Part shown: positions 53,268 to 62,045 of the stretch, piece by piece
How positions within the stretch are numbered: the first letter of the stretch is position 1
Layout: each line of letters starts with the position of its first letter
NCBI RefSeq assembly: GCF_002906155.1
Contig: NZ_MUJK01000005.1
Coordinates: forward strand, 124,001 to 188,000
Origin: Pseudomonas laurylsulfativorans
GTDB taxonomy: Bacteria; Pseudomonadota; Gammaproteobacteria; Pseudomonadales; Pseudomonadaceae
Reading direction: 5' to 3'
Length of the DNA: 64,000 nt
The notes under the pieces: model-generated
The model's database searches: none
What the model saw: the letters and a program-made list of their open reading frames with translations, nothing else
Told to the model about the DNA's origin: nothing
Made by a program: the position numbers and the translations under genes

Positions 53268-53678
53268 TCACTCGGGGAAGTCGCCGCCATTGGCCGGCTG
53301 CGATTCGACTTCCAGCAACGTCAGCTTCAGGGTCTTGCCGCCCGGAGCCGGCCAGTCGATGTGCTGGCCAACCTTCAGGCCGAGCAGCGCGCTGCCCACC
53401 GGCGCCAGGATCGAAACCTTGCCTTCGTCGGCGTTCGCGTCCTTGGGGTACACCAGGGTCAGGTGGTAGTCCTTGCCACTGCCTTCTTCGCGGCAATGCA
53501 CACGGGAATTCATCGTCACGACATCCGCCGGCACTTCATCGTGGCCGACCAGAGTATCGGCGCGATCCAGTTCGGTTTGCAGCGCAATAACGCCTGGCAG
53601 CGTGTCGTCCAGGCTGTCGATCAGACGCTCCAGACGCTGGACGTCCAGACGGGTAAGAGTGATGGAAGGTGCGGTCAT
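53268..53678 (-). CDS. rnk: Regulator of nucleoside diphosphate kinase Rnk
   Basis: A 136-residue Gre-factor-like protein that binds RNA polymerase. It has a short N-terminal coiled coil (LDVQRLERLIDSLDDTLPG) and a C-terminal GreA/GreB-type FKBP-like domain (VSILAPVGSALLGLKVGQHI). The start MTAPSITLTR follows family homologues; the upstream frame passes through a terminator hairpin and is not coding. It is convergent with cyaA, only 8 bases apart. First described as a suppressor of algQ (algR2) loss. Confidence 0.92.
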   Translation of the reverse strand: MTAPSITLTRLDVQRLERLIDSLDDTLPGVIALQTELDRADTLVGHDEVPADVVTMNSRVHCREEGSGKDYHLTLVYPKDANADEGKVSILAPVGSALLGLKVGQHIDWPAPGGKTLKLTLLEVESQPANGGDFPE

Positions 53679-53705
53679 GATCTGGGCAGACTCCTTTCTT
53701 CTGCA

Positions 53706-53744
53706 CGAAAAAAGCAAAACCCCGCCAGAAAAAGGCGGGGTTTT
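53706..53744 (-). terminator. Terminator-like hairpin in the rnk leader
   Basis: AAAACCCCGCC/GGCGGGGTTTT stem with a 7-base loop, followed on the minus strand by GCTTTTTTCG. It lies only about 30 bases before the rnk start, downstream of the cyaY-DUF1289 genes. It may end their transcript or attenuate rnk. Confidence 0.8.
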
Positions 53745-53831
53745 CATAAGCCTCGGTGGGTTGAGGCATTTCCGGACACTATCACAGCTCAAAAAATAAA
53801 CAAGTCACGCCATTTGAGGTCGCTTTACCTC

Positions 53832-53927
53832 TGTGGCGAGGGAGCTTGCTCCCGCTGGGGTGCGAAGCGCCCCTAAAAAAGCTTGCGGCTGCTGCGCAGC
53901 CGAACGGGAGCAAGCTCCCTCGCCACA
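53832..53927. repeat. Inverted repeat, second REP subtype
   Basis: TGTGGCGAGGGAGCTTGCTC at the left and its inverse GAGCAAGCTCCCTCGCCACA at the right. Same class as 23691-23823. Confidence 0.85.
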
Positions 53928-53934
53928 AAAGCCC

Positions 53935-54153
53935 TTATGCCAGGGATTTGCGGTGGGCAGCCTGCTCGCAAATGACGCGCCGACGTTGATCATCGGCCGA
54001 GCGCCATTCGCGGATATCTTCGACATGACGAAAGCAGCCCAGGCAGACCTTGTGCTCGTCCAGTCGGCAAACCCCGCTGCACGGCGACAGCACCGCCGGG
54101 CTGACATTGCTGTAAAGCGGCTTGGGCGGACGGACCGGAGCGGGTTGAGTCAC
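53935..54153 (-). CDS. DUF1289 domain-containing protein
   Basis: A 72-residue protein with a four-cysteine pattern (SPCSGVCRLDEHKVCLGCFR), the DUF1289 hallmark suggesting a metal or iron-sulfur site. GTG at 54153 is chosen: it lies 4 bases after the cyaY stop, so the two genes are probably cotranslated. Placement beside frataxin fits an iron-sulfur link, by inference. Confidence 0.8.
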   Translation of the reverse strand: MTQPAPVRPPKPLYSNVSPAVLSPCSGVCRLDEHKVCLGCFRHVEDIREWRSADDQRRRVICEQAAHRKSLA

Positions 54154-54157
54154 GGAC

Positions 54158-54490
54158 TTACAGACCTTCGAAATCGAATTCGACACCGGCCTGTTGCTGG
54201 ACGATTCGCTCAAGCATTTCACCCAGTTGCTCTTCGCTCTTGTCGCACATCCAGCGCTCACTTTCTTCGTCGTAGTCGAAGTGGAAACCGCCGGACACCG
54301 CCGCCAGCCACAGCTGGCGCAACGGCTCCTGGCGACTGAAGATCAACTGGCTGCCGTTCTCGAACTTGACGGTCAGCACACCGGCCGAGCTTTCGAGGTC
54401 GATATCCAGGTCGCTGTCGTCAAAGATGTCCTCCAGGGTTTGCTGGGTGGCATCGACCAGGTCATGGAAACGCGCTTCGGACAAACTCAT
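54158..54490 (-). CDS. cyaY: Frataxin homologue CyaY
   Basis: A 110-residue iron-binding protein that modulates iron-sulfur cluster assembly on IscS. The acidic helix DLVDATQQTLEDIFDDSDLD (residues 9-28) and the beta-sheet signature QLIFSRQEPLRQLWLAAVSG are typical. The longer upstream frame runs through a REPIN and is not coding. Divergent from lptM as in other gammaproteobacteria. Confidence 0.94.
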   Translation of the reverse strand: MSLSEARFHDLVDATQQTLEDIFDDSDLDIDLESSAGVLTVKFENGSQLIFSRQEPLRQLWLAAVSGGFHFDYDEESERWMCDKSEEQLGEMLERIVQQQAGVEFDFEGL

Positions 54491-54795
54491 TACGGCAACC
54501 TCAAAAAGTGTCTGATCAGGCTCAAGCGCCGCAAGATACGACCGAGCCCTGCTGAATGCAAAGAATAACGACCAGGAACCCACACCTGTGGGAGCGAACC
54601 TGCTCGCGAAGACGCCAGTACATTCAAGATTATGGCTGACTGACACACCGCTTTCGCGAGCAGGCTCCCACAGGGATTGCGTGATACCGATCGGCATCGG
54701 GCCAAGGCCCGCCAGACGGGCGGTCCGTTGCATAGGCAAGCTGCCGGGTGGCCGGTATACTCCGGCGCAATTAATGCATTTTCAAGGATTTCGCC
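54491..54795. promoter_or_regulatory. cyaY/lptM divergent intergenic region
   Basis: About 305 bases without a gene. It contains a REPIN (54587-54672) and, nearer lptM, a TATACT -10 candidate at 54756-54761, about 35 bases before the ATG. No -35 at ideal spacing was found. Confidence 0.4.
54587..54672. repeat. REPIN
   Basis: TGTGGGAGCGAACCTGCTCG and the inverse CGAGCAGGCTCCCACA flank about 45 bases. Confidence 0.85.
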
Positions 54796-54972
54796 ATGAA
54801 GCGCCTGATCTCTTCCCTTGCTGCGCTCCTCGCGGTTGCCTGCCTTGTGTCGGCCTGCGGTCAAAAAGGCCCGCTGTACCTGCCCGATGAAGACCAGGAC
54901 CCTGCCGAGCAGGCCAAGTCTTCGCAGCAGCAGCCTGCCTCAAAAGCACACAAGCACGACGTCTACCAATAA
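54796..54972 (+). CDS. lptM: LptM-like lipoprotein (LppL)
   Basis: A 58-residue lipoprotein: MKRLISSLAALLAVACLVSA then the lipobox LVSAC with Cys21, followed by the conserved GQKGPLYLP and a charged, disordered tail ending HKHDVYQ. LptM (YifL) stabilises the outer-membrane LPS translocon LptDE in E. coli. AAGGATTT precedes the ATG. The stop lies 9 bases before lysA, the conserved lptM(lppL)-lysA-dapF order. Confidence 0.92.
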   Translation: MKRLISSLAALLAVACLVSACGQKGPLYLPDEDQDPAEQAKSSQQQPASKAHKHDVYQ

Positions 54973-54981
54973 GGGAACCTC

Positions 54982-56229
54982 ATGGACGCTTTTAACTACC
55001 GTGACGGTGAACTGTTCGCGGAAGGTGTTGCCCTGTCTGCCATCGCCGAGCGCTTTGGCACACCGACCTACGTTTACTCGCGCGCGCACATCGAAGCCCA
55101 ATACCTGGCTTACGCCGATGCGCTGGCCGGCACGCCGCACCTGGTGTGCTTCGCGGTCAAGGCCAACTCCAACCTGGGTGTCCTGAACGTTCTGGCGCGC
55201 CTGGGCGCCGGTTTCGACATCGTCTCCCGTGGCGAACTGGAACGTGTCCTGGCCGCTGGCGGCAGCGCTGACAAAATCGTGTTCTCCGGCGTCGGCAAGA
55301 CCCGTGATGACATGCGTCGCGCCCTGGAAGTCGGCGTGCACTGCTTCAACGTCGAATCCACCGACGAGCTGGAACGCCTGCAAGTGGTCGCCGCCGAACT
55401 GGGCGTTCGCGCACCGATTTCGCTGCGCGTGAACCCGGACGTCGATGCCGGCACCCACCCGTACATTTCCACTGGTCTCAAAGAGAACAAGTTCGGCATC
55501 GCCATCGCCGACGCCGAAGACGTGTACGTGCGTGCCGCGCAACTGCCGAACCTGGAAGTGGTCGGCGTCGATTGCCACATCGGCTCGCAACTGACCACCC
55601 TGCCGCCGTTCATCGACGCTCTCGACCGCCTGCTGGGTCTGGTCGACCGCCTCGGCGATTGCGGCATCTACCTGCGCCACATCGATCTCGGTGGTGGCCT
55701 GGGTGTGCGATACAAGGACGAGGAGCCGCCACTGGCTGCCGACTACATCAAGGCCGTGCGTGAGCGTCTCGACGGTCGTGACCTGGCGCTGGTGTTCGAG
55801 CCGGGCCGCTTCATCGTCGCCAACGCTGGCGTGCTGCTGACCCAGGTCGAGTACCTCAAGCACACCGAGCACAAAGACTTCGCCATCGTCGATGCGGCCA
55901 TGAACGACCTGATCCGCCCGGCGCTGTACCAGGCCTGGATGGACGTCACCGCCGTGCGCCCGCGCACCTCTGCTGCCCGCGCCTACGACATCGTCGGCCC
56001 GATCTGCGAGACCGGCGACTTCCTGGCCAAGGATCGTCAGCTGGCCCTGGAAGAAGGCGACCTGCTGGCCGTGCATTCGGCCGGTGCCTACGGGTTTGTC
56101 ATGAGTTCCAACTACAACACCCGCGGTCGTACCGCCGAAGTGTTGGTGGACGGTGATCAGGCATTTGAAGTGCGTCGCCGTGAAACGGTAGCCGAGTTGT
56201 TTGCTGGCGAAAGCCTGCTGCCGGAGTAA
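54982..56229 (+). CDS. lysA: Diaminopimelate decarboxylase
   Basis: A 415-residue PLP enzyme, last step of lysine synthesis. PLP lysine is Lys60 (CFAVKANSN). Other landmarks are HIGSQ, GGGLGV, FEPGRF and the catalytic cysteine in GPICETGDFL. The length is typical. It is coupled with lptM upstream and dapF 4 bases downstream. Confidence 0.97.
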   Translation: MDAFNYRDGELFAEGVALSAIAERFGTPTYVYSRAHIEAQYLAYADALAGTPHLVCFAVKANSNLGVLNVLARLGAGFDIVSRGELERVLAAGGSADKIVFSGVGKTRDDMRRALEVGVHCFNVESTDELERLQVVAAELGVRAPISLRVNPDVDAGTHPYISTGLKENKFGIAIADAEDVYVRAAQLPNLEVVGVDCHIGSQLTTLPPFIDALDRLLGLVDRLGDCGIYLRHIDLGGGLGVRYKDEEPPLAADYIKAVRERLDGRDLALVFEPGRFIVANAGVLLTQVEYLKHTEHKDFAIVDAAMNDLIRPALYQAWMDVTAVRPRTSAARAYDIVGPICETGDFLAKDRQLALEEGDLLAVHSAGAYGFVMSSNYNTRGRTAEVLVDGDQAFEVRRRETVAELFAGESLLPE

Positions 56230-56233
56230 AACC

Positions 56234-57064
56234 ATGCTGCTGCGTTTTACCAAGATGCACGGCCTGGGCAATGACTTCATGGTCCTCGACCTGGTCAGCC
56301 AGCACGCGCATATTCTGCCCAAGCATGCAAAGCAATGGGGCGACCGGCACACCGGCATCGGTTTCGACCAGTTACTGATCGTCGAAGCACCGAGTAACCC
56401 GGACGTGGATTTCCGCTATCGGATCTTCAACTCCGACGGTTCCGAAGTGGAACAGTGCGGCAACGGTGCGCGCTGCTTCGCCCGTTTCGTGCTCGACAAA
56501 CGCCTGACCGCAAAACGATTGATCCGCGTCGAAACCAAAAGCGGCATCATCGAGCTGGATGTGCGTAACGACGGACAGATCAGCGTCAACATGGGCGCCC
56601 CGCGCCTGGTGCCAGCGGATATTCCGTTCCAGGCGCCGGAGCAGGCCACCCGTTATCAGGTCGACGTCGACGGCACCCCGGTCGATCTGGCCGCCGTGTC
56701 CATGGGCAACCCCCATGCCGTGGTGCGGGTCAGCGATATCAACAACGCGCCGGTGCATGAGCTGGGCCCAAAAATCGAACATCACCCGCGCTTCCCGGCA
56801 CGGGTCAATGTCGGTTTTCTCCAGGTCATCGACCGGAGCCGCGCGCAGTTGCGCGTCTGGGAGCGTGGAGCCGGGGAAACCCAGGCTTGCGGAACCGGCG
56901 CCTGTGCTGCGGCAGTGGCCGCGATCAGCCAGGGGTGGATGGATTCGCCGCTATTGATCGACCTGCCTGGCGGGCGCCTGTCCATCGAATGGGCAGGCCC
57001 TGGCCAACCGGTGATGATGACCGGCCCGGCAGTGCGTGTATATGAAGGACAAGTGCGTCTTTGA
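56234..57064 (+). CDS. dapF: Diaminopimelate epimerase
   Basis: A 276-residue cofactor-free epimerase making meso-diaminopimelate for peptidoglycan and lysine. The catalytic cysteine pair is Cys75 (EQCGNGARCFARF) and Cys219 (TQACGTGACAAAV). The start MLLRFTKMHGLGNDF is the conserved N-terminus; an in-frame upstream start lies within lysA. Confidence 0.97.
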   Translation: MLLRFTKMHGLGNDFMVLDLVSQHAHILPKHAKQWGDRHTGIGFDQLLIVEAPSNPDVDFRYRIFNSDGSEVEQCGNGARCFARFVLDKRLTAKRLIRVETKSGIIELDVRNDGQISVNMGAPRLVPADIPFQAPEQATRYQVDVDGTPVDLAAVSMGNPHAVVRVSDINNAPVHELGPKIEHHPRFPARVNVGFLQVIDRSRAQLRVWERGAGETQACGTGACAAAVAAISQGWMDSPLLIDLPGGRLSIEWAGPGQPVMMTGPAVRVYEGQVRL

Positions 57065-57077
57065 GTGAGCGAAACCC

Positions 57078-57803
57078 ATGACCGACAAGCCTCAGGTACC
57101 CGCACGACAAGCTGACGAATCACCGTCCGAAAGCCTGGAGGCGGCGGCTGTTGCCGCGTACCTGGAGGCTCATCCGGACTTCTTCGTCGAGCACGAAGAA
57201 CTGCTCCCGTCCCTGCGCATTCCTCATCGGCGCGGCGATACCGTGTCGTTGGTGGAGCGCCAGATGACCATCCTGCGCGACCGCAACATCGAGATGCGCC
57301 ATCGCCTCTCGCAGTTGATGGACGTGGCCCGGGACAACGACAGGTTGTTCGAAAAGACCCGTCGCCTGATCCTGGCGCTGATGGATGCCGCCAGCCTGGA
57401 AGAAGTGGTGATGAGTGTCGAAGACAGCCTGCGCCAGGAATTTCAGGTGCCCTTCGTCAGCCTCATCCTGCTCGGTGACAACGCCATGCCGGTCGGCCGC
57501 TGGGCCACTCACGAAGAAGCACAAGTGGCCATCGGCGGCTTGCTCTCGGAAGACAAAAGCGTCAGCGGCAGCCTGCGCGAGCACGAACTGGACTTCCTGT
57601 TCGGCGAAGAACAGCGCAAGCAGATCGGCTCCACCGCGGTCGTCGCCATCAGCCACCAAGGCATCCACGGCATCCTGGCCATCGCCAGCCGCGATCCGCA
57701 GCACTACAAAAGCTCGGTGGGTACCTTATTCTTGAGCTACATCGCCGAAGTCATGGGTCGCGTGCTGCCACGGGTCAACAACTCCCTGCGCTCGGTACGC
57801 TGA
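57078..57803 (+). CDS. DUF484 family protein (GAF-like)
   Basis: A 241-residue protein of the DUF484/YigA family located between dapF and xerC. The N-terminal helix segment (AAYLEAHPDFFVEHEELLPS) is followed by a coiled coil (ERQMTILRDRNIEMRHRL) and a GAF-like C-terminal domain (VVAISHQGIHGILAIASRDP). Ligand and role unknown. Stop codon 2 bases before xerC, so it is in the same transcript. Confidence 0.88.
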   Translation: MTDKPQVPARQADESPSESLEAAAVAAYLEAHPDFFVEHEELLPSLRIPHRRGDTVSLVERQMTILRDRNIEMRHRLSQLMDVARDNDRLFEKTRRLILALMDAASLEEVVMSVEDSLRQEFQVPFVSLILLGDNAMPVGRWATHEEAQVAIGGLLSEDKSVSGSLREHELDFLFGEEQRKQIGSTAVVAISHQGIHGILAIASRDPQHYKSSVGTLFLSYIAEVMGRVLPRVNNSLRSVR

Positions 57804-57805
57804 AC

Positions 57806-58705
57806 ATGGAACGGCAACTGGACGCTTACTGCGAACACCTGCGCAGTGAGCGACAGGTGTCGCCGCACACGCTGTCGGCCTACCGCCGCGACCTCGATAA
57901 AGTGCTGGACTGGTGCGTCAAACAAAATATCGGCAGTTGGGCGGCGCTGGACATCCAGCGCCTGCGTAGCCTGGTTGCCCGTCTGCACGCCCAAGGCCAA
58001 TCGTCCCGCAGCCTGGCGAGACTGTTATCGGCCGTTCGCGGGCTGTATCACTACCTGAACCGCGAAGGCCTGTGCGACCACGATCCGGCCAACGGCCTCG
58101 CGCCACCCAAAGGCGAACGCCGCCTGCCGAAAACCCTCGACACTGATCGCGCCCTGCAACTGCTTGAAGGCGGGGTTGAAGATGACTTTCTGGCACGTCG
58201 GGACCAAGCAATTCTGGAGTTGTTCTATTCCTCCGGCTTGCGGCTGTCGGAGCTGACAGGACTCAATCTCGATCAACTCGACCTGGCAGACGGCATGGTC
58301 CAGGTGCTCGGCAAAGGCAGCAAGACCCGCCTGCTGCCGGTGGGAAAAAAAGCCCGCGAAGCGCTGGAACAATGGTTGCCGCTGCGGGCAATGGCCAATC
58401 CGGCAGACGATGCGGTGTTTGTCAGCCAGCAAGGCCGACGCCTCGGCCCGCGAGCAATCCAGGTGCGGGTCAAGGCTGCCGGCGAGCGAGAACTGGGACA
58501 GAACCTGCACCCGCACATGCTGCGGCACTCCTTCGCCAGCCATTTGCTGGAATCCTCCCAGGATCTGCGCGCGGTGCAGGAGCTGCTCGGGCACTCGGAC
58601 ATCAAGACCACACAGATCTATACCCACCTGGACTTCCAGCACCTGGCAACGGTCTACGACAGCGCCCACCCACGGGCCAAACGCATGAAAGGCGACGATT
58701 CATGA
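57806..58705 (+). CDS. xerC: Tyrosine recombinase XerC
   Basis: A 299-residue recombinase that with XerD resolves chromosome dimers at dif. The catalytic set is complete: Arg146 (SSGLRLSEL), Lys170 (VLGKGSKTR), His237 and Arg240 (HPHMLRHSFA), His263 (LGHSDI) and Tyr272 (QIYTHLD). Placement after dapF-DUF484 and the overlap with the HAD gene are the conserved order (sss locus). It is not a mobile-element integrase. Confidence 0.96.
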   Translation: MERQLDAYCEHLRSERQVSPHTLSAYRRDLDKVLDWCVKQNIGSWAALDIQRLRSLVARLHAQGQSSRSLARLLSAVRGLYHYLNREGLCDHDPANGLAPPKGERRLPKTLDTDRALQLLEGGVEDDFLARRDQAILELFYSSGLRLSELTGLNLDQLDLADGMVQVLGKGSKTRLLPVGKKAREALEQWLPLRAMANPADDAVFVSQQGRRLGPRAIQVRVKAAGERELGQNLHPHMLRHSFASHLLESSQDLRAVQELLGHSDIKTTQIYTHLDFQHLATVYDSAHPRAKRMKGDDS

Positions 58706-59409
58706 GCATTCAGTTAATCACCTTCGACCTCGACGACACCCTGTGGGACACCGCCCCCGTCATCGTCAGCGCCGAAGCCGTTTTGCGTGAATGGCTGACC
58801 AAGCACGCACCCAATCTGGGCGCGGTGCCGGTGGAGCATTTGTGGGCCATACGCGAACGCATCTTGAGCATCGAGCCAAACCTCAAACATCGCATCAGCG
58901 CCCTGCGGCGCCGCGTATTGTTCCAGGCGCTTGAAGAGGCCGGTTACCCCCACAAGGAAGCATCCGACCTCGCCGATCAGAGCTTCGAAGTGTTTCTGCA
59001 TGCCCGACATCAGCTGGAAATCTTTCCGGAGGTGCAACCGACCCTGGAAGTATTGGCCTACCACTACACCCTCGGCGTAGTCACCAACGGCAACGCCGAT
59101 GTGCGTCGGCTGGGTCTGGCGGATTACTTCAAGTTTGCGCTGTGCGCCGAAGACATCGGTATCGCCAAACCTGATGCGCGATTGTTCCAGGAGGCATTGC
59201 AACGCGGCGGTGCAACCGCGGAAACCGCGGTGCACATCGGCGATCATCCGGGTGATGACATTGCCGGGGCGCAGCAGGCAGGAATGCGGGCGATCTGGTT
59301 CAACCCGGCGGGCAAAACCTGGGAAGCCGAGCGGTTTCCCGATGCGCAGATTCGCAGCCTGACCGAATTGCCGGCGTTGTTGGCGCGATGGAGCGCTGGC
59401 GCGGCCTGA
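58702..59409 (+). CDS. HAD-family hydrolase (YigB type)
   Basis: A 235-residue haloacid-dehalogenase-like phosphatase. Motif I DLDDTLWDT, motif II VVTNGN, motif III lysine in AKPDARLF and motif IV HIGDHPGDDIAGA are all intact. The start overlaps the xerC stop (ATGA). YigB in E. coli dephosphorylates FMN; sequence and place after xerC suggest the same, but the substrate is not proven. Confidence 0.9.
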   Translation: MSIQLITFDLDDTLWDTAPVIVSAEAVLREWLTKHAPNLGAVPVEHLWAIRERILSIEPNLKHRISALRRRVLFQALEEAGYPHKEASDLADQSFEVFLHARHQLEIFPEVQPTLEVLAYHYTLGVVTNGNADVRRLGLADYFKFALCAEDIGIAKPDARLFQEALQRGGATAETAVHIGDHPGDDIAGAQQAGMRAIWFNPAGKTWEAERFPDAQIRSLTELPALLARWSAGAA

Positions 59410-59437
59410 CCCGAAACCAAAAAATCACCACAAACCC

Positions 59438-59521
59438 TGTAGGAGCTGGCTTGCCAGCGATAGCCGCCTCAAATGCCGCACAAGGCTCAAGGGCCCCTTC
59501 GCCGGCAAGCCGGCTCCTACA
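59438..59521. repeat. REPIN-like inverted repeat, third subtype
   Basis: TGTAGGAGCTGGCTTGCCAG and the inverse CCGGCAAGCCGGCTCCTACA. The core AGCTGGCTTGCC differs from the AGCGAGCTTGCTCG REPs. Confidence 0.8.
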
Positions 59522-59560
59522 ATGGATTGCGCATCGCCCTGGAACTTTGTTTCAGGCATG

Positions 59561-59589
59561 AAAAAGCCCGCAGCGACGGCGGGCTTTTT
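59561..59589. terminator. Terminator between the HAD gene and sutA
   Basis: AAAAAGCCCGC/GCGGGCTTTTT with a short loop. Symmetric, so it can serve both convergent genes. Confidence 0.88.
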
Positions 59590-59608
59590 CAGCAAGCGGG
59601 TAGCAGGC

Positions 59609-59932
59609 TCAGATAGGCCGGCTGCCGTACTTGTTGTCAGGCTTCTTGGGAGGATCGGCGACCACATTGGCCTCCACTTCCTGCACCTTGCCACCCTTGG
59701 CCAAAAACTCCTCCATGGCCCGCGCGAGAGCATCGCGTTCCTTGTTCTTGGCTTCGACACTCGGCAGCTCATCGACCGATACCGCTGCCTTGGCCTTGCC
59801 TTTGGCGGTCGGAACCGGCGCATCACCGCCATCGTCTTCAGCGACGTCTTCCGCCGCTGCTTCCAGACCTTCTTCGGTTTCGTCGTCGTCGCCTACTTCG
59901 AGGTCGTCGTTTTCCAGATCATCGTCGCTCAT
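59609..59932 (-). CDS. sutA: RNA polymerase-binding regulator SutA
   Basis: A 107-residue acidic, mostly disordered protein. The N-terminal 50 residues are Asp/Glu-rich, then comes a predicted helix (KERDALARAMEEFLAKGGKV) and the conserved C-terminus NVVADPPKKPDNKYGSRPI. This matches SutA of P. aeruginosa, which binds RNA polymerase in slow growth and raises rRNA and other transcription. The match is from memory of the family. Confidence 0.87.
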   Translation of the reverse strand: MSDDDLENDDLEVGDDDETEEGLEAAAEDVAEDDGGDAPVPTAKGKAKAAVSVDELPSVEAKNKERDALARAMEEFLAKGGKVQEVEANVVADPPKKPDNKYGSRPI

Positions 59933-60033
59933 GTTCTACCTCATGACTTGCGAAAAGCAGATTAGTTATAGCCCAGCTTTGCCCTCTGTCGAAGACTGCC
60001 GGAAAAAAATCAACAGCCGCTGCTGACCAGCGG

Positions 60034-60459
60034 TTATGCCTCTTCACCGTGCACGGTGGCGAGGACTTTACGGGCACCGCCGTGATCACGGTGCTCGCCC
60101 AGGTAAACGCCTTGCCAGGTCCCCAACGCCAACCGGCCTGCCGAAATCGGCAAACTGAGCTGACAGCCAAGCACGCTGGCTTTGAAGTGCGCCGGGAGGT
60201 CGTCCAGGCCTTCGTCGTTATGCTCATAGCCGTCTGTTCCTTGTGGGATCAGACGATTGAAAAATCGTTCGAAGTCGCGACGTACCGCCGGATCGGCGTT
60301 CTCGTTGATGGTCAACGACGCCGAGGTATGCTGCAGCCACAAATGCAACAGACCGACCCGACACGCCTTGAGTTCAGGCAGGCCGGCGAGTAACTCGTCC
60401 GTTACCAGATGAAAGCCCCGGGGTCTCGCCCGCAAGGTAATCAAAGTCTGTTGCCACAT
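60034..60459 (-). CDS. YjbQ family protein (UPF0047)
   Basis: A 141-residue protein of the YjbQ/UPF0047 family. The conserved HTSASLTINENADPAVRRDF and GYEHNDEGLDDLPAHFKASV carry the metal-site residues. E. coli YjbQ has a thiamine-phosphate synthase-like activity in vitro; physiology is unclear. The start MWQQTLITLRARPRGFH is family-typical; the longer frame is rejected. Confidence 0.9.
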   Translation of the reverse strand: MWQQTLITLRARPRGFHLVTDELLAGLPELKACRVGLLHLWLQHTSASLTINENADPAVRRDFERFFNRLIPQGTDGYEHNDEGLDDLPAHFKASVLGCQLSLPISAGRLALGTWQGVYLGEHRDHGGARKVLATVHGEEA

Positions 60460-60630
60460 ACAGTTCTCCGCACGTTCGGGGCGCATTCTAGCGCGCTCTG
60501 GGAAAAAACAAAGGCCCTAATACTCCTCGAATCCTGTCAGCCTTCGACCGCACAAAATCACCCGACGCAAACATCGCAAAACCTGTAGGAAAAAACCTTT
60601 CAGCTCAGCCTTCAATGACAAATTTCAGAC

Positions 60631-60662
60631 AAAAAAACGCCCGGCAAGCCGGGCAATTTTTT
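60631..60662 (-). terminator. Intrinsic terminator after amtB
   Basis: GCCCGGC-AA-GCCGGGC stem with A/T runs on both sides, 11 bases after the amtB stop. Confidence 0.85.
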
Positions 60663-60672
60663 ATGCGCGTGC

Positions 60673-62010
60673 TTACAAGTTGTAGCCGCGTTCGTTGTGA
60701 AGCGCCAGATCGATGCCGACCGCCTCTTCTTCTTCGTTGATGCGCAGCCCCATGACCATATCCAGCACCTTGAGGATGATGTAGGTGGCGATCGCGGTGT
60801 AGATCACCGTGAAGCCCACGCCTTTGCACTGAATCCATACTTGTGCGGCGATGTCGGTCACGGTGCCGAAGCCACCCAGGGACGGCGCGGCGAACACACC
60901 GGTCAGGATTGCGCCGAGAATACCGCCGATACCGTGTACGCCGAAGGCGTCCAGGGAGTCGTCATAGCCGAGCTTGCGTTTCAGGGTGGTGGCGCAGAAG
61001 AAGCAAACCACGCCAGCCGCCAGACCGATTACCAGCGCGCCCATCGGGCCAACGGTACCGGCAGCCGGGGTGATTGCCACCAGACCGGCAACCACGCCCG
61101 AAGCGATACCCAGTGCACTAGGTTTGCCGTGGGTGACCCACTCGGCAAACATCCAGCCCAGCGCCGCAGCGGCGGTAGCGATTTGAGTCACCAGCATCGC
61201 CATACCAGCGGTGCCGTTGGCCGCAGCGGCGGAACCGGCGTTGAAGCCGAACCAGCCAACCCACAACATGGCCGCGCCCATCAGGGTGTAACCAAGGTTG
61301 TGCGGCGCCATCGGCGTGGTCGGGAAGCCTTTGCGCTTGCCCAGCACCAGGCAAGCAACCAGACCGGCCACACCGGCGTTGATGTGCACCACGGTGCCGC
61401 CAGCGAAGTCCAGAACGCCCCAGTCCCACATCAGGCCGCCGTTACCGGACCAGACCATGTGCGCAATCGGTGCGTAAACCAGGGTGAACCAGATGCCCAT
61501 GAAGACCAGCATCGCGGAGAACTTCATCCGCTCGGCGAAGGCGCCGACGATCAAAGCTGGAGTGATGATGGCGAAGGTCATCTGGAAGGTGACGAACACC
61601 GCTTCAGGGAACAGCGCCGCAGGACCGGTCAGGCTGGCTGGCGTGATGCCGGCGAGGAATGCCTTGCCCATGCCGCCGAAGAACGAGTTGAAGTTAACGA
61701 CGCCCTGCTCCATGCCCGTGGTGTCGAACGCGATGCTGTAGCCATAAATGACCCACAGGACGCTGATCAGACCGGTAATGGCGAAGCACTGCATCATCAC
61801 GGAAAGAATGTTTTTCGACCGAACCATGCCGCCGTAGAACAGCGCGAGGCCGGGAATGGTCATGAACAGCACCAAGGCTGTCGAGGTCAACATCCAGGCG
61901 GTGTCGCCGGAGTTGAGGACTGGGGCCGCCACTTCGTCTGCCGCCAAAGCAAGGCTGGGCATTACGATGGACAACAGGGCTCCTAGCCCTGCGAATTTAC
62001 GCAGAGTCAT
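60673..62010 (-). CDS. amtB: Ammonium transporter AmtB
   Basis: A 445-residue trimeric ammonium channel. A signal peptide (MTLRKFAGLGALLSIVMPSL) is followed by 11 helices. The twin-His pore is supported by GGTVVHINAGVAGLVACLVL and DAFGVHGIGGILGAIL, and YGYSIAFDTTGM marks the periplasmic gate. The C-terminal tail is the GlnK-binding region. It lies 35 bases after glnK in one operon. Confidence 0.96.
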   Translation of the reverse strand: MTLRKFAGLGALLSIVMPSLALAADEVAAPVLNSGDTAWMLTSTALVLFMTIPGLALFYGGMVRSKNILSVMMQCFAITGLISVLWVIYGYSIAFDTTGMEQGVVNFNSFFGGMGKAFLAGITPASLTGPAALFPEAVFVTFQMTFAIITPALIVGAFAERMKFSAMLVFMGIWFTLVYAPIAHMVWSGNGGLMWDWGVLDFAGGTVVHINAGVAGLVACLVLGKRKGFPTTPMAPHNLGYTLMGAAMLWVGWFGFNAGSAAAANGTAGMAMLVTQIATAAAALGWMFAEWVTHGKPSALGIASGVVAGLVAITPAAGTVGPMGALVIGLAAGVVCFFCATTLKRKLGYDDSLDAFGVHGIGGILGAILTGVFAAPSLGGFGTVTDIAAQVWIQCKGVGFTVIYTAIATYIILKVLDMVMGLRINEEEEAVGIDLALHNERGYNL

Positions 62011-62045
62011 ATTGTTTTCTCCTGGGGCGTTGGGTTTGTGGCGGC

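Noticed and set aside
57806..58705. Tyrosine recombinase considered as an integrase marking a mobile island
   Set aside because: Conserved dapF-DUF484-xerC-HAD context and XerC length identify the housekeeping recombinase.
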